64,000 nucleotides of DNA from Antedon mediterranea (GCF_964355755.1 NC_092673.1:9369001-9433000), one strand, 5' to 3'. Counted from the stretch's first letter, positions 43,791 through 56,270 are shown. Program-made: numbers and translations. Notes: a model not told the origin generated them from the letters alone.

Positions 43791-44237
43791 AGGTGCAGAT
43801 TTCTATAAGCGGTCAATAAACGGTCTTAGGCGGCTATAATTCTTGACGTAGCAAGTAGTCTTTATTATAGACCATTGCTATACCACGGTTTGACTGGATT
43901 GCATTTTCAGTTAACGCAGTACAAGTTTAAAAGTAAAGAAAAATTATAACAATAACATATAAAAATACAGAAAGATAAAAGCATAGTAGGCCTAATTTAA
44001 AAGACTAGATGGTACGCGAGCATCATTTAAGACTGTTTTATAGCAATCCTCCCCAGATGATATTAAACATTAGTTTAAGGGTAGTTTTAGTCGGTTTTAA
44101 TGTTGAAAATTCTTGATTTCACACACTCAGTTGGGTATTGTTTTATTTAGGAAATATCATATTTTTCTCCCCGACAAACATGGTCAATCCTCCCCGATGG
44201 AGGGGGTTTTGTGTGGCGGCAGCTGGCTCCCTGGCGC
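43791..44237. other. No gene; Helitron-end fragment near 44000
   Basis: ACTAGATGGTACGCGAGC at about 44004-44021 is the reverse complement of the 3' tip of the Helitron-like elements. The rest is AT-rich noncoding DNA. Confidence 0.4.
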
Positions 44238-44335
44238 CACCACTGGAACATCATTTATAGTCATTTAATAAAGCATCTTGATCATCACCAAGCCCTTAGT
44301 AACTTCCAACATGGTTTCAGAGTAATTGTGCGAGA
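44238..44335 (+). pseudogene. Short LINE RT fragment
   Basis: The frame reads NIIYSHLIKHLDHHQALSNF then QHGFR, a well-known RT block of CR1/jockey-type LINEs. Only ~30 codons remain. Confidence 0.55.
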
Positions 44336-44393
44336 CACAGCTGCTCACGACTGTCGTAGGTGGGAAGACAATGTAATGATAAAGTCTGCAAAA

Positions 44394-44662
44394 TGTAACA
44401 ACTTGTAACCAGGTTTGGGTAGTGTGAAGACAATTTTTTGGAAAATTTCCCGAGATTTTACACCGACGAGATGTCTCAAGTTTGTACTGCGCATGTGTGT
44501 TGCCCTGGAATTTAACTTACTAATCACAGTAAATTAATAATTAAATAGCACGCCCAACTATGCAATGACAATACTTGATTCCTTGAGATTTCTCAGGGTT
44601 TGCATGCGTGTATGAAAGCGTGTAATATTTCGGGAGTTTAAACCTGGTTGCAAGTTGTAACA
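44394..44662. mobile_element. ~270-bp MITE with TGTAACAACTTG ends
   Basis: The left end TGTAACAACTTGTAACCAGG is inverted at the right end (CCTGGTTGCAAGTTGTAACA). No ORF. Target duplication not certain. Confidence 0.6.
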
Positions 44663-44899
44663 ATTGACGCAGATGTGAAAAGGGTATAATTCGCTGTTTT
44701 CCAGTGAGAACTGATATTAACATACTTTATTACAGCTTTTACAAAATATAATTTACCATCCGACTATGAAATGCAGTATTATGTCCTATACCAAAACATG
44801 AGGATGGAAAATAACTAACATAACAAAAAAATAGTATTAATAAATAATAAACATCTATTATTTTTATATATTTACACAAAGACAACAAGAAGAAAGATA

Positions 44900-45324
44900 A
44901 AACAGTATATTAAAAACTAAGATGGATTAAGTGTGGAATTTTACAGAGCATTTTGGGATGATGTTAAATACATGTTATGCAATTCACTAAATTATTGTTA
45001 TGACCAAAATAAATTATCTAACACACAACGTTTAGGAATAATTAATTTATTATTTAAATGTGGAGAGCGAGAAAATTTTGAAAATTGGAGACCAATTACT
45101 TTAGTTAATGTAGACTATAAAATTATGGCACATGCCCTAACTAACCGAATGCATGAAATTATTGGATCAATAATAAATTTCGATCAAAAGGGTTATATAA
45201 AAGGAAGATTTGGAGGAGAAAATATAAGATTAGTGGAAGATTTATTAACTTATACAATAGATAAAAATATACCAGGTGCGATGATATTCCTTGACTTCGT
45301 CAAAGCCTTTGATTCAATAGACAG
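44900..45324 (+). pseudogene. Second Tx1-like LINE, RT part before the BEL insertion
   Basis: The frame 44919-45324 reads DGLSVEFYRAFWDD, NWRPITLVNVDYKI, QKGYIKGRFGGENIRL and LDFVKAFDSID. It closely parallels the 7.3-10.4 kb LINE. Removing the BEL element and one GACAG rejoins it to 53067 in frame (FDSID then RNLMIKVLEKF). 5' end truncated or lost. Confidence 0.85.
45320..45324. repeat. Target-site duplication (left) of the BEL element
   Basis: GACAG, repeated at 53062-53066. Confidence 0.85.
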
Positions 45325-45816
45325 TGTTACTGCAGAGAGCATGTATTTATTTTATATTACTTTATTTCCTATTATTATAGAAGTTTCTGCCCTATGAATA
45401 TTCATTTATTCTGTTACTTTCTTATTTGCATTCTCATTTACATATTATTTTCCAAGTGTGCACAGTGTGCTGTTTCTCCTTTGTTTTCCTTTGTCCTAAT
45501 TTTCTTTTGTTCTGTTCAGTTGTTGTTTGCCTGTGCAAGGGTACAGGTCTGTGCAAGTGCACAGCAGCCATTATTTTTCTTTTACCAGCTCTAGCTCTAC
45601 AGTTTATTATTTACACTTTATTACTATTGGATATCTCTGGGATTTTACTTTGTTTTGGAATTACTTTGCAAATGTTGACATTATTGTGGATGGTGCATAT
45701 TAAAGGAAGTACTTTAAACATTAATTTTACTCTTTTAATTTCTGTATGTTGTGAGAGCTGCGTACATTAAAACAAGGAATCAACAGCAGCTGACCTAATT
45801 GGTAGATCCAATTAAA
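45325..45816 (+). repeat. 5' LTR of the BEL element
   Basis: Starts TGTTACTGCAGAGAG and ends CCAATTAAA. Compare 52570-53061. Confidence 0.9.
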
Positions 45817-45847
45817 GTAAAAGAAAAATAATTATATAGTAATAATT

Positions 45848-47535
45848 ATGGAGAAAAGAGAGAGAACGTTAACCGAGAAGGGTCTCGAATATAATCGTGA
45901 TGTGAAGATTAGGGCCTTTACTAGTGAAAGGAGGCGGTTGCACAGACTTATAGACGCTGTGAGTGATGCCGTAGAACCAAATGAGGGTATCATAAGTGAC
46001 ATGGTAGATCAGGAGATAATACTGCGTGAAGTATACTCAGAGCTCTGTCCACTTTTGAATGTTGTTGAAAGAGAAGAATACACTAATATGTTGCAGTTGT
46101 CGCATAATGAAGTGACAAAAGATCTGCATCGACGAGGTCAAGTTACCGAAGCTGAGAATCTAGGTGTAGATACATCTGGTAATGTACAAGCTAGTGTGAA
46201 ACCATGTCGTTCAGTGAAAAGTAATTCCTCTAGGCACTCAACACAACATTCTTCACATCACTCTCATTCATCAAGACATTCGTTTCGGAGGAGGGAACAC
46301 TTAAGAGTTCTCGAAGAAGCCAAAAGGGCAGAATTGAAAGCTGAATTAGAATTTAGTGGAATGGAACACAAACTTAAAGAACATAAACTTAAGGTTAAAC
46401 GTGAAGCGGCAGAACATAAATTTAAGGTTGAACGTGAAGCGGCAGAACATAAATTTAAGATGGAGGAGAAGATGTTAGAAATTGAGTTTGAGACTACTTT
46501 GATTGAGCAACAGAAGGAGTTAGCAAAGATGGAAGCTAGAATAGATGTCTTGCGTGAGGAGGATGTAGTGAGTGATGACTCACAGGCATTGCTAAGTGGC
46601 GATGACGATGATTACATTCCTCTTGGGTTGCAGAAATTCCTTGATGATCTACCAAAGGCGGTTGGTGAACCAACAGCAGTTGTGGCAAGATCTAAATCTG
46701 TTGCAGAATCAGCTCAATTTACTATTCCTTCCTCAAATGTATCTACAACCACGAGTGTGACTGTACGTACCTCTGCCACTTCTACTTATATTGCAAAGTC
46801 GGCAATAGACACTTCCACCCATATTATTTCCACTAACATTAACCAACCATTATCATTTGCAGATGTACGCAACACTACTGTTACCAAGGTCCCAAATATT
46901 AATGCTTCTAGTACAATGCCTGCAACTAACTTTACTATTAATTCAACAGCTTCTCAGGCGTACACAGTTCCTGCAAGTTCAATTTATGCTAATGTACCAT
47001 CACTGTACGTTCCAATTTACACCTCTACCTACGTGCCTGTGTGTGCGACGTCAATTACGTTACTAGTGCGTCGTCAGTTGGTGTACCTGTGAATTACTTA
47101 CCAGTTTGTACAGCATCAGTGAGTATACATCCCACGTCAAATTACGTTCCAATTTGTGCGTCGTCAGAAGTACCTAGTACTTACGTGCCATTTAGTGCAG
47201 CACCAGTGAATGTACCAATGACTTACCTTCCTGTTCTGGTGTGTGTGTCATCTGGCAGTAGGCCTACACCTTTGACGCATCTATATACTTCATCAATTAA
47301 CACAACTTCTATATCATCATCTAAGAGTGTACCTGTAGTATCTATTCAGTCGTCTACTGTAGGTGTGCCTGCAGCTGATGTGCGACCAGATCAAGTATCC
47401 ATTTATGACACTAACATTTTACGTCAACTTACCGATTCATTTAAGCTACCGCCTGTTGTAGTGGAGAAATTTGATGGAAACCCACTGAAGTTTCCTACGT
47501 GGGAAGCAGCATTCTCTTCCTTGATATAATGTAAG
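45848..47535 (+). pseudogene. BEL gag
   Basis: The frame opens at the ATG at 45848 with a basic/helical N-terminus typical of Pao gags. A Ser/His-rich segment follows, then a ~100-residue coiled coil with tandem EAAEHKFK units (about 46300-46560). A Ser/Thr-rich tail with repeated YVP(V/I)C units comes next. A one-base frame change near 47050 moves the reading to frame 47041-47529, which ends RQLTDSFKLPPVVVEKFDG and FPTWEAAFSSLI, the conserved capsid motif. An in-frame TAA (47527-47529) follows. Confidence 0.8.
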
Positions 47536-49359
47536 GTGGTCTCAGTTAATGAAAAATTGTATCTGCTAAGACAACATCTGGATGGTAAACCAAAAAGTTT
47601 GGTGGAGAACTACTTGTTACTTGGAACGGAAAATGCGTACTTGAAGGCTAGGCAAGAGTTGCGCAATAGGTATGGTCACAGCTCCGTTTTAGCACAGGCA
47701 TTCCTGAAGAAGTTGGATTCCTGGCCCAAGATTAATGGAAGAGATCACGTAGGGTTACGCGACTTTTCTGACTACATAAATGAAATTGTAACTGCTCAGG
47801 CCACAATCCCAGATTTAGGCATACTTAACTACTCTGCGGAGAATTGCAAGATTCTTAATAAGTTGCCAGTTTACATTGAGACCAAATGGAGAGGGATAGT
47901 GGCTTCGTGTCAAAAGAATCAAATAAGTCCATCCTTTGCGCAATTTGCTGTCTTTTTGACAAATAAGGCAGAAGAAGCTAATCTTCCTATGCTGGAAGCT
48001 ACGAGACAGATGAAGGATTCTTCTCGTTATGCAAAGGAGGACCACAAACCAAGAAAATCCAGCCATTTGACTTTGAAAACAGATGTATCGACGGAAACTG
48101 AGAACATCAAAACAGACCAAAAGAAGAGTGAGGCACCTACTACATGTCCCTTTTGTAAGTCCTCGCATTCATTAGACAAATGTGATTCCTTTAAGGTTCA
48201 GCCAGTGCATACAAAGAAGAAATTTATCTTTGCATCCAAATTATGCTTTAGGTGTGGTGCTGGTGGTCATTTTGCAGCGCACTGCAAGACTGAGGTGAAA
48301 TGCCATCACTGTAATAGCAAAGGACATATATCCTGTCTTCACTTCGACAAGCTAGCGAGTGTGGATGGCAAATGCACTGTGGTATGCGGAGATGAAACCG
48401 TATGCAATGATAACTCTATGATTTTACCGGTATGGGTTAGAGGTAGAGGTAGTATATCCGAAAGACTGGTTTACTGTATCTTAGACTCACAAAGCAATAC
48501 CTGCTTCATTAAAGAAGATATGGTTGGTAAACTGGGTGTGAAATCTCATCCCGCACAACTTAAACTTTCTACCATGCATGCTTCATGTTCCTTAATAGAT
48601 TGTATGAGGGTAGCGGATCTCGAAATAGTAAGCTTTGACAGGAAAGAAGTAAATCCTCTACCAGCCGTCTACACGAGAGACAGCATACCAGCTAAAAGGT
48701 TGCAGATACCGACACCAGAGGTAGCGAGCAAGTGGGATCACCTAAAAAAAATTGCTGATAAAATTGTTCCTCATATGCAAGATGTTCCAGTTGCCTTGTT
48801 GATAGGAAATAATGTGCCCTGTGTACTACGACCTCGGAACATTATTGCTGGTGAAGAAAACCATCCATATGCTCAACAATCTATACTTGGCTGGGGAATA
48901 ATTGGCACCATTTGTAAACCGGAGGATGTTACGTCTCATCGTTTGGTCTCCTACATTACTAACACGGTTAAACACAAAGAAATATTACCAATTCACATTA
49001 AAGAAATGATGGAAGTTGATTTTTCAGATAGAGGTGTTGGCGTTTCCATGTCAGTTGACGAAAGACGGTTTCTGAATATCCTAAGTGATAATATTCGTCA
49101 GAGAAGTGACGGACATTACGAGATGCCATTACCACTCCGTTCACCAAATGTAAATCTTCCTGATAATAAACCATTGGCTGTTAAACGATTCAACGGTCTG
49201 AGGAAACGATTTACAAAGCAACCAGAGTTCATGAGAGATTATTTAGGTTTCATGAAGGATGTACTGGCTGATGAAGTTCCTAAAGACACAAAGCCTGTTA
49301 TCGGAAGAATAAACTATGTACCACACACGGGAATATATCACCCAAAAAAACCTGGTTAA
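47536..49359 (+). pseudogene. BEL gag C-terminus, zinc knuckles and protease
   Basis: The same frame continues with NEKLYLLRQHLDGKPKSLVE and the rest of the capsid. Three cysteine motifs then follow: CPFCKSSHSLDKC, CFRCGAGGHFAAHC and CHHCNSKGHISCLH (about 48145-48345). The protease has CILDSQSNTCFI (DSQS in place of DSG/DTG, a form seen in BEL elements). A pre-RT linker ends HTGIYHPKKPG. TAA stops occur in frame at 49357-49359 and about 49393-49395, just before RT. Confidence 0.85.
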
Positions 49360-52358
49360 ATAAGAGTGGTATTTGATTGTTCTGCCATATATTAAGGTAC
49401 ATCATTGAATGAACGTTTGTTGCCCGGTCCGAACCAAATTAACAGTCTACTTGGAATTTTGCTGAGGTTTAGACAGGAAAACGTCGCAATAATGGCTGAC
49501 ATCAAGGTGATGTTTCATCAATTCTTTGTTGCTAATGCGGATAGAGATCTGCTGCGGTTCCTGTGGTTTAAAGACAATAATCCAAGCAATGAAGTAATTG
49601 AATATAGAATGATGGTTCATCTGTTCGGAGCAACTAGTTCGCCAGGTTGCTCTAATTTTGGTTTGAAGAGAGCAGCTGAAGATGGAGAAAAATTCTATGG
49701 AAAAGAAGCAGCAAACTTCATAAAGAATGACTTCTACGTCGATGATGGTTTAAAGTCCCTGTCTACAGCTGATGAAGCAATAAGCTTAATACAAAATAGT
49801 ACAGGTATATGTGCTAAAGCCGGTTTGAGACTGCATAAATGGATCTCAAATGATAGGAAAGTTCTCAGCTGTATTCCAGAAGGACAACGAGGCAAGTCAT
49901 TATATAACATCAATGTGAAGTCTGACACTCTACCTATTGAAAGAGTGTTAGGCGTATCGTGGTGCATCGAAAGTGATGAGTTCAAATTTAGGGTGCAACT
50001 AAATGATTATCTCCCTACCAGACGAAATGTTCTCAAGACCGTATGCTCCATTTACGATCCGTTAGGATTTATCGCTCCTGTCCTTATTGTTGCAAAGATG
50101 GTTCTGCAAAGTGTCTGTGCACAGAATCTTGATTGGGACGATCCTTTGGGTCCCGAAGAGCAGAGCAAATGGGAGAGATGGTGCGAAGACATTAAGAACT
50201 TAAATACACTAAGCATACCACGTTGTTATAAACCAATCAATTTTAAAGCAGTGACCGCAGAATGTCATCATTTTTCAGATGCAAGTGAAGCTGCGTACGG
50301 TCAATGCTCATACTTGCGATTAATTGATGGAGATGGGAAGGCAGCCGTCTCCTTTTTGCTTGGCAAGGCCAGGGTAACTCCTGCTAATAAGAAGATTACG
50401 ATACCTCGCCTTGAGTTGAACGCAGCAGTGGTATCAGCTCGAGTCAGTCATATTCTGAAGAATGAGATGGATATTAAAGTACCAATAACGGATTACTTTT
50501 GGACCGATAGTAAAGTTGTACTAGGGTACATACAGAATGTAGCTACACGGTATCAAATGTTTGTTGGTAATCGAGTGCAACAAATTCATGACCAAACTGA
50601 TGTTGATGATTGGCACTACATCAATTCTTTAGATAACCCAAGTGATGAGGCAAGCCGAGGGCTGACAACTCTCAAATTTCTCACAACTTCAAAGTGGATC
50701 GGTGTACCGGATTTTCTGAAGCAGGATGGTGAATTAAAATGTTTGAGACAAAATGCCGTCGACGAGGAAGCAACAAAACTTGTTTCCACAGAATTTAAAC
50801 GCTCGTTTGCTGTCACAGCTGTAATTACAAGTAAGAATGATGTGATTGGTAGAATAATTAAGAAGTTCTCCAAATGGAAAATGGTAAAGATAGTGATTGC
50901 TCGACTTTTAAACCTTAAGACAAGATTAATTACTGCAGCAAAAATCAAACTTAAAACCTATGGCATCATGAACAAGTTATCTGGAGACTTCATACCGACT
51001 GTTGATGATTTGCAGGTAGCAGAGACAATAATCATTCGTTCTGTACAATGTGAACATTACTTACCTGAATTTAATGTTTTGCAAAACTTTAAAGATGACT
51101 TACCGGACCGAGATGTGGCTAAAAGCAAGAAATTTGCACTCAAGAATTCCCGTTTGTGTAAATTACATCCAATTCTAGATGAATCTGGAATTCTGAGAGT
51201 TGGCGGTCGAATACATTATTCGTCTATGCCTATGGAAATAAAACATCCTATAATCATACCAAAATACTCACCTTTAATGACTCTTCTTGTTGATCACCAC
51301 CACAAGAAAGTAAACCATATGGGCAGAAGTGCCACGTTAAACAGTCTAAGACAAGGTGGTTTCTGGTTGATTGGCGCAGTATCCGCTGTCTCACAATACT
51401 TACGAAAATGTGTGACATGTAGACGATCCAGAGGTCAACTAGGTGCCCAAAAAATGGCCGACTTACCTATTGATAGACTGTCGGAATCGCCTCCATTTAC
51501 ATATTATGGAGTTGATTTATTTGGCCCATTTATTATCAAAGAGAGAAGGAGTCGAGTCAAGAGATATGGTGTAATATTTACTTGTATGGCGTCTCGGGCT
51601 ATACATCTTGAATCAGTCAACTCACTAGAAACAAATTCATTCATAAACGCCTTACGACGTTTCTTAAGCATAAGAGGTCCAGTATACCAGATGCGATCGG
51701 ACCAGGGAACAAATTTTGTTGGGGCGATCAACGAGTTCTCTAAAGTGCAAAACTTTCTACGTGACCAGCAATGTAGATGGATACTTAATGTTCCCTCAGC
51801 AAGTCACATGGGAGGCGTATGGGAGCGTCAAATAAGGACTGTGCGCAGTGCGTTGACACCATTATTGAATAGCTGTGGAGATCATCTGTGTGACGAAACT
51901 TTTCGCACATTTTTGTGTGAGGTACAGAGTATTGTAAATTCTCGTCCGTTAACTGTAAACAATCTTTCAGATCCTACAGCTCCAGAAGCACTCACACCGA
52001 ATCACTTATTGACAATGAAGTCAAATATTCTGTTACCACCACCAGGCGAATTCCAGGCAAGTGATATATATTGCCGAAGGAGATGGCCAATCAGTTTTGG
52101 CATCGGTGGCGTAACGAGTATCTCACCACTCTTCAAACCAGACAAACGTGGAACGTCACTAGAAGGAATTTTTGTGTAGGTGACATAGTTATCATCAAGG
52201 ATGAAAATGCACCACACAATGATTGGAAGCTTGGTCGAATTGTGGAAGTGATGAAGAGCAAGGATGATCTCGTAAGGAAGGTCAAACTTCGTCATCAGAG
52301 TGGTCATTACGAACGACCTATTCACAAGTTGATATTGTTAGTGGCTAGTGATTCTTGA
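49360..52358 (+). pseudogene. BEL RT, RNase H, integrase and C-terminal domain
   Basis: RT motifs: IRVVFDCSA, MADIKVMFHQ and FYVDDGLKS (YVDD near 49735). RNase H: HHFSDASEAAYGQ, FWTDSKVVLGYI, NPSDEASRGL. Integrase: HHKKVNHMG with CVTCRRSRG (HHCC), then GVDLFGPF, RSDQGTNFVGA and GGVWERQIRTV (DDE). A one-base loss near 52080 shifts the tail to the frame 52071-52358, which has FWHRWRNEYL and VGDIVIIKDENAP, the BEL C-terminal domain. All catalytic residues are present. Confidence 0.92.
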
Positions 52359-52569
52359 AGTGGTCCAATCCCAGTCAGGGAGCCAACCGTTTGATGCGTA
52401 TTGAGAAAATGGAATCAAGAAATTTGTTTATTTTCATATGAACGTTTTGCTTGGATATGCATTAGAACTTTTGAGTGTACTTTTATGTTATGTTTCAACA
52501 AGAACTTTTATATTTAATTTACAAGGACTTCAATGTTAATGTAATTACTTTACGTCCTTGAGGGAGCCA

Positions 52570-53061
52570 TGTTACTGCAGAGAGCATGTATTTATTTTAT
52601 ATTACTTTATTTCCTATTATTATAGAAGTTTCTGCCCTATGAATATTCATTTATTCTGTTACTTTCTTATTTGCATTCTCATTTACATATTATTTTCCAA
52701 GTGTGCACAGTGTTCTGTTTCTCCTTTGTTTTCCTTTGTCCTAATTTTTTTTTGTTCTGTTCAGTTGTTATTTGCCTGTGCAAGGGTACAGGTCTGTGCA
52801 AGTGCACAGCAGCCATTATTTTTCTTTTACCAGCTCTAGCTCTACAGTTTATTATTTATACTTTATTACTATTGGATATCTCTGGGATTTTACTTTGTTT
52901 TGGAATTACTTTGCAAATGTTGACATTATTGTGGATGGTGCATATTAAAGGAAGTACTTTAAACATTAATTTTACTCTTTTAATTTCTGTATGTTGTGAG
53001 AGCTGCATACATTAAAACAAGGAATCAACAGCAGCTGACCTAATTGGTAGATCCAATTAAA
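52570..53061 (+). repeat. 3' LTR of the BEL element
   Basis: Partner of 45325-45816. Differences seen near 52711, 52747, 52770, 52859 and 53007. Confidence 0.9.
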
Positions 53062-53066
53062 GACAG

Positions 53067-54650
53067 AAACCTAATGATCAAAGTTCTGGAAAAATTTAGA
53101 TTTGGTAAATTGTTCATAAATGGATACAAATAATTTACACAGATACAATGTGTAAAATAACTAATAATGGTTGGATATCCAAAACTTTTAAAATGAACTG
53201 TGGAGTAAGACAGGGCTGCCCATTGTCCGCATTGTTATTTATTTGAGTTGCCGAAATCATGGCAATTAACATACGAGAAAATCGACACTGCAAAGGTATT
53301 AAACTACCAAGCACAGAAAACAATGATAATATAGTAAAAATTGCACAATTGGCAGATGATACTGTAATTTTCACAAGTGAAGGACGCAGTTTAGAATTTT
53401 TTTTTTAATGAAATACAAACGTTTTGTAACTTATCAGGTCTAAAATTGAATAAAAAAAAAACAAAAGGCATTTGGATTGGTTCAAGTAGATTTAGTAACT
53501 CCATTCCGTTCAATATTTCATGGACGAAGGAACCAATAAAATTTCTTGGCTATAATACCAATTATTGTGAAAAAAAAAATTGGGATGACAAAATTATTAA
53601 CTCAAAAAATACATTAAAATTATGGGAAAAAAGATATTTATCCTTTCTTGGGAAAATAACAATTATTAAAACACTGGCTATATCCAAACTTATATACAAT
53701 GCCAGTATTATAGATGTACCCACACATATTTTTCCTCTAGTTGAAAAAGAAATTTTTCATTTCCTATGGGGAGGAAAAAAAGAAAAAAATTAAAAGAAAA
53801 ACGCTTATCAATAAAATTGAAGACGGTGGTCTCAACATGGTAGATTTTAATGTTTTAGCTAAGTCTTTAAAACTGAGTTGGATCAAGAGGCTATTAAGCC
53901 CTGACCCTGGGAAATGGAAATTCATTCCGAAATACTATATGTATCCATTTGAATGTACAGTTAAATTACTAAAATGAATAAAGAAAACCATACTATTTTA
54001 AAAGACATGCCAATATTTTATCTACAATTATTAAATGTGGCTGTGATTCTAAACAATATTATAAGTTCAGAACCACTAACTGCAAATGAAATCAAATCTC
54101 AACAGCTGTGGGAAAATAAATATATAACTCTGCAAGGTAATTCAATGTACCTTAGCAATTGGTTAAATTCGGGATTCCGAACAATAAATGATATCATTAT
54201 TAATAATGAACTAATAACATACCAAGAGTTGCTTCCCAAGTTGATTCATAAAGAAAATGGTTTCATAGAATATTTCTCAATTATCAATGCTATACCAAAT
54301 AAATGGAAACAAATAGTAACATCACCAATTGTTGAAAATGTAAATGATAAATATGTAGATATAAGTTTATTTTATAAGAAAAACAAATCTTCAATATTTT
54401 ATAGACACATTGTTAATAAATCAAGCAAGCAAAGTGGGAATTTGAATTAGGTGTTGAGTTAAATTGGCATAAAATATGGTTTAATAAAGTTGTTAGCTCT
54501 AAACATATAGTTAAAGTTTGCCAATTTAATTTCAAGCTGTTGCACAGAATTTTAGCATGTAGTGCAAAGCTGAAATTATGGAAGTTAGTGGAAACTGACA
54601 TATGCCAAAAATGTAAAACTGAAATAGAAAATGAACAAGAAATATTTCTT
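53067..54650 (+). pseudogene. Second Tx1-like LINE, RT core to zinc region
   Basis: After the BEL element, fragments in shifting frames read NNGWISKTF, VRQGCPLSALLF, AQLADDTVIF (LADD active site near 53355) and then, at 53446-53793, KKKTKGIWIGSSRF and FLGKITIIKTLAISKLIYNA. At 53790-53977 comes IKRKTLINKIEDGGLNM, and at 53974-54450 a long C-terminal segment. The zinc region ICQKCKTEIENEQEIFL reaches 54650, where another insertion begins. At least five frame breaks. Confidence 0.85.
54642..54650. repeat. 9-bp target-site duplication (left)
   Basis: ATATTTCTT, repeated at 55926-55934. With the insert removed the LINE reads EQEIFL then CKTIQPVWRKF in frame. Confidence 0.85.
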
Positions 54651-54984
54651 ACAAAAAACGCTGCTCGCTTATTGACGTAACAGTTTTAAAGATATATTGT
54701 CCCTCTGAAAAATATTTTTTATGTCAAATTTGTTTTTGAATGTGTCATTTTATTGTCACATATTAGTTATTTTACCTGAAAAAATGTAATTAAAAGCAAA
54801 AAATACTTCAATTGTCTGTCAGACAATGTGATTTTTGAGTTATAATTAAACGTTTCTTTTCTCTTTCTATAATGTGAATTTTGTTACAGAAGTGAATAAC
54901 TTTGATATGAAACAGACCCAATTTAGTTTATTTTATTGCTAAGGTCAAGTCTGGGGGTCACTTCATCATGCCTTAGATACATCA

Positions 54985-55668
54985 AGGTCGTGTTCGTACA
55001 GTGGTTAAAATAAGCGCTTAATTTCACCCATGCCTCGGGTTATAAATTGAGCGTTGTTCGTACTTGAAATATTTAACCGCTTAAATGCTTAATCGACGAA
55101 TCACAAACCGGAAATTACGTTTTAAGGTCAGTTGTCTTTACAACCTACGACCCCATGTTGCATATTTTTTACTCGCGATCTTTCTTTACAATAACAATTA
55201 CTTGCTACCTTTTACACTGCTTATCCTTGCGACAAACCTTATGCCTCTTAACGCCGATAATTCTGCCGAAATATGCCTTCTCCTGACGACCATTATTTTA
55301 CTCCTTTACGAAGAATTTGAGCCCAATGTTACACGAAACACCACCGACCAGCTAGGCCTACTAAGCGGTCTACACCAACAAGGACAGCACCAGCTGACGA
55401 TCGCTCTCGAAGCGTGTATAGCAGAGCTTCGTAGGAGAAATGACGGGCCTAGGCAGCGAACGTTTGTCAAAATTTGACACATTGCCTCTATCGGAGATTT
55501 ATTATCCTCGAAGGCCGAGTATAATTGGATTATCGCTGAAATAACCTGCAAATTTGGTGAACATTTTGCCTCGAATTTTTTGTAGCCTGAGGCAAAAGTT
55601 AATTGGGTCACGCGAACAGAAATCGGGAATAAGCTGGTATTTTCAACCCCTACGAACAGGCCCCTAGT
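54985..55668. mobile_element. Harbinger-like nested unit
   Basis: TGTTCGTACAGTGGTTAAAATA at the left is inverted at the right as TATTTTCAACCCCTACGAACAGGCCC. GGGCCTGTTCG-type termini are usual for PIF/Harbinger. TSD not clear. Confidence 0.45.
55085..55477 (+). CDS. 130-codon ORF of unknown nature inside the DNA element
   Basis: The frame has two hydrophobic stretches (VAYFLLAIFLYNNNYLLPFT; CLLLTTIILLLYE) and a polar C-terminal part with EACIAELRRRNDGPRQR. I do not recognise it. It could be a decayed first exon of a Harbinger protein or chance. No supporting signal besides length. Confidence 0.25.
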   Translation: MLNRRITNRKLRFKVSCLYNLRPHVAYFLLAIFLYNNNYLLPFTLLILATNLMPLNADNSAEICLLLTTIILLLYEEFEPNVTRNTTDQLGLLSGLHQQGQHQLTIALEACIAELRRRNDGPRQRTFVKI

Positions 55669-55934
55669 GTGAAGTATCATATTACAAACAAAAACTTTCA
55701 TGGACTGTTTTGATAATAATTCAATGATTATCTGACAGCGAAATACAGTATTTTCATGGGACTCATAAATACCAGAAATGCAGCTGCTACCTATATAAAT
55801 TATAGTGGAGTTTCCATTTTAACAAAAATGTCAAAGTGTAGTACTATACTGCTGCTTGATTTCATCTAATTAATGAGTCATCTCGTGTGACGTAGCGGGC
55901 TAGAGCAGCAGCGTGAAAACATATGATATTTCTT

Positions 55935-56270
55935 TGTAAAACAATTCAACCAGTCTGGAGAAAGTTTGATTTAATGATTGTAACGTGTTTCCCTGCCAAC
56001 GAAACACGCCATCAATTTTCCAGTTGGATAAACATTGTTACAGGGAATACTAACAGCCTCATAAATGAACTTATTTCTATTTTCTGTTTTTGTATTTATA
56101 AGTCAGGTTTTAATACCTATAATAATTTATTAAAGGAAGAAAATGTTTCACAAACAATATGGAACGTATACAAAATGGAACTTTCCAATTTAATAAAATA
56201 TGAACACGCATGTAACTTTATCAAAGCTGAAAAAAAAATGGGCTAACGTAAAAGAAAAACTGATAGACTA
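55935..56270 (+). pseudogene. Second Tx1-like LINE, C-terminal end
   Basis: The frame 55923-56246 begins in LINE sequence CKTIQPVWRKF (compare CRFIQKYWRKM at the end of the 7.3-kb LINE) and continues to a one-A slip in an A run near 56230. Beyond it the other frame carries VKEKLIDYFSTF and then TGA. This is the true C-terminus. Confidence 0.8.

Larger units (their letters stand above)
45325..53061 (+). mobile_element. Full-length BEL/Pao LTR retrotransposon
   Basis: It has two 492-bp LTRs (about five differences), a gag-pol region in essentially one frame, a purine tract GAGGGAGCCA before the right LTR and 5-bp TSD GACAG. It splits a Tx1-like LINE. LTR similarity of ~99% suggests a fairly recent insertion. 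The copy has three in-frame TAA codons and two single-base frame changes. Confidence 0.93.
54651..55925. mobile_element. 1.3-kb DNA element with 9-bp TSD (Mutator-like candidate)
   Basis: The ends are imperfect inverted repeats (ACGCTGCTCGCT..TGACGTAAC and, reversed, ACGCTGCTGCTCTAGCCCGCTACGTCAC). TSD length fits Mutator-like elements. Inside are a diverged relative of the TA-flanked MITE end (AAAGATATATTGTCCCTCTG near 54688) and a Harbinger-like unit (about 54985-55668). Confidence 0.6.

Noticed and set aside
47041-47092. Overlapping BEL frames as programmed frameshifting
   Set aside because: It lies inside a low-conservation repeat tail of gag with no slippery site, so a single-base indel is simpler.
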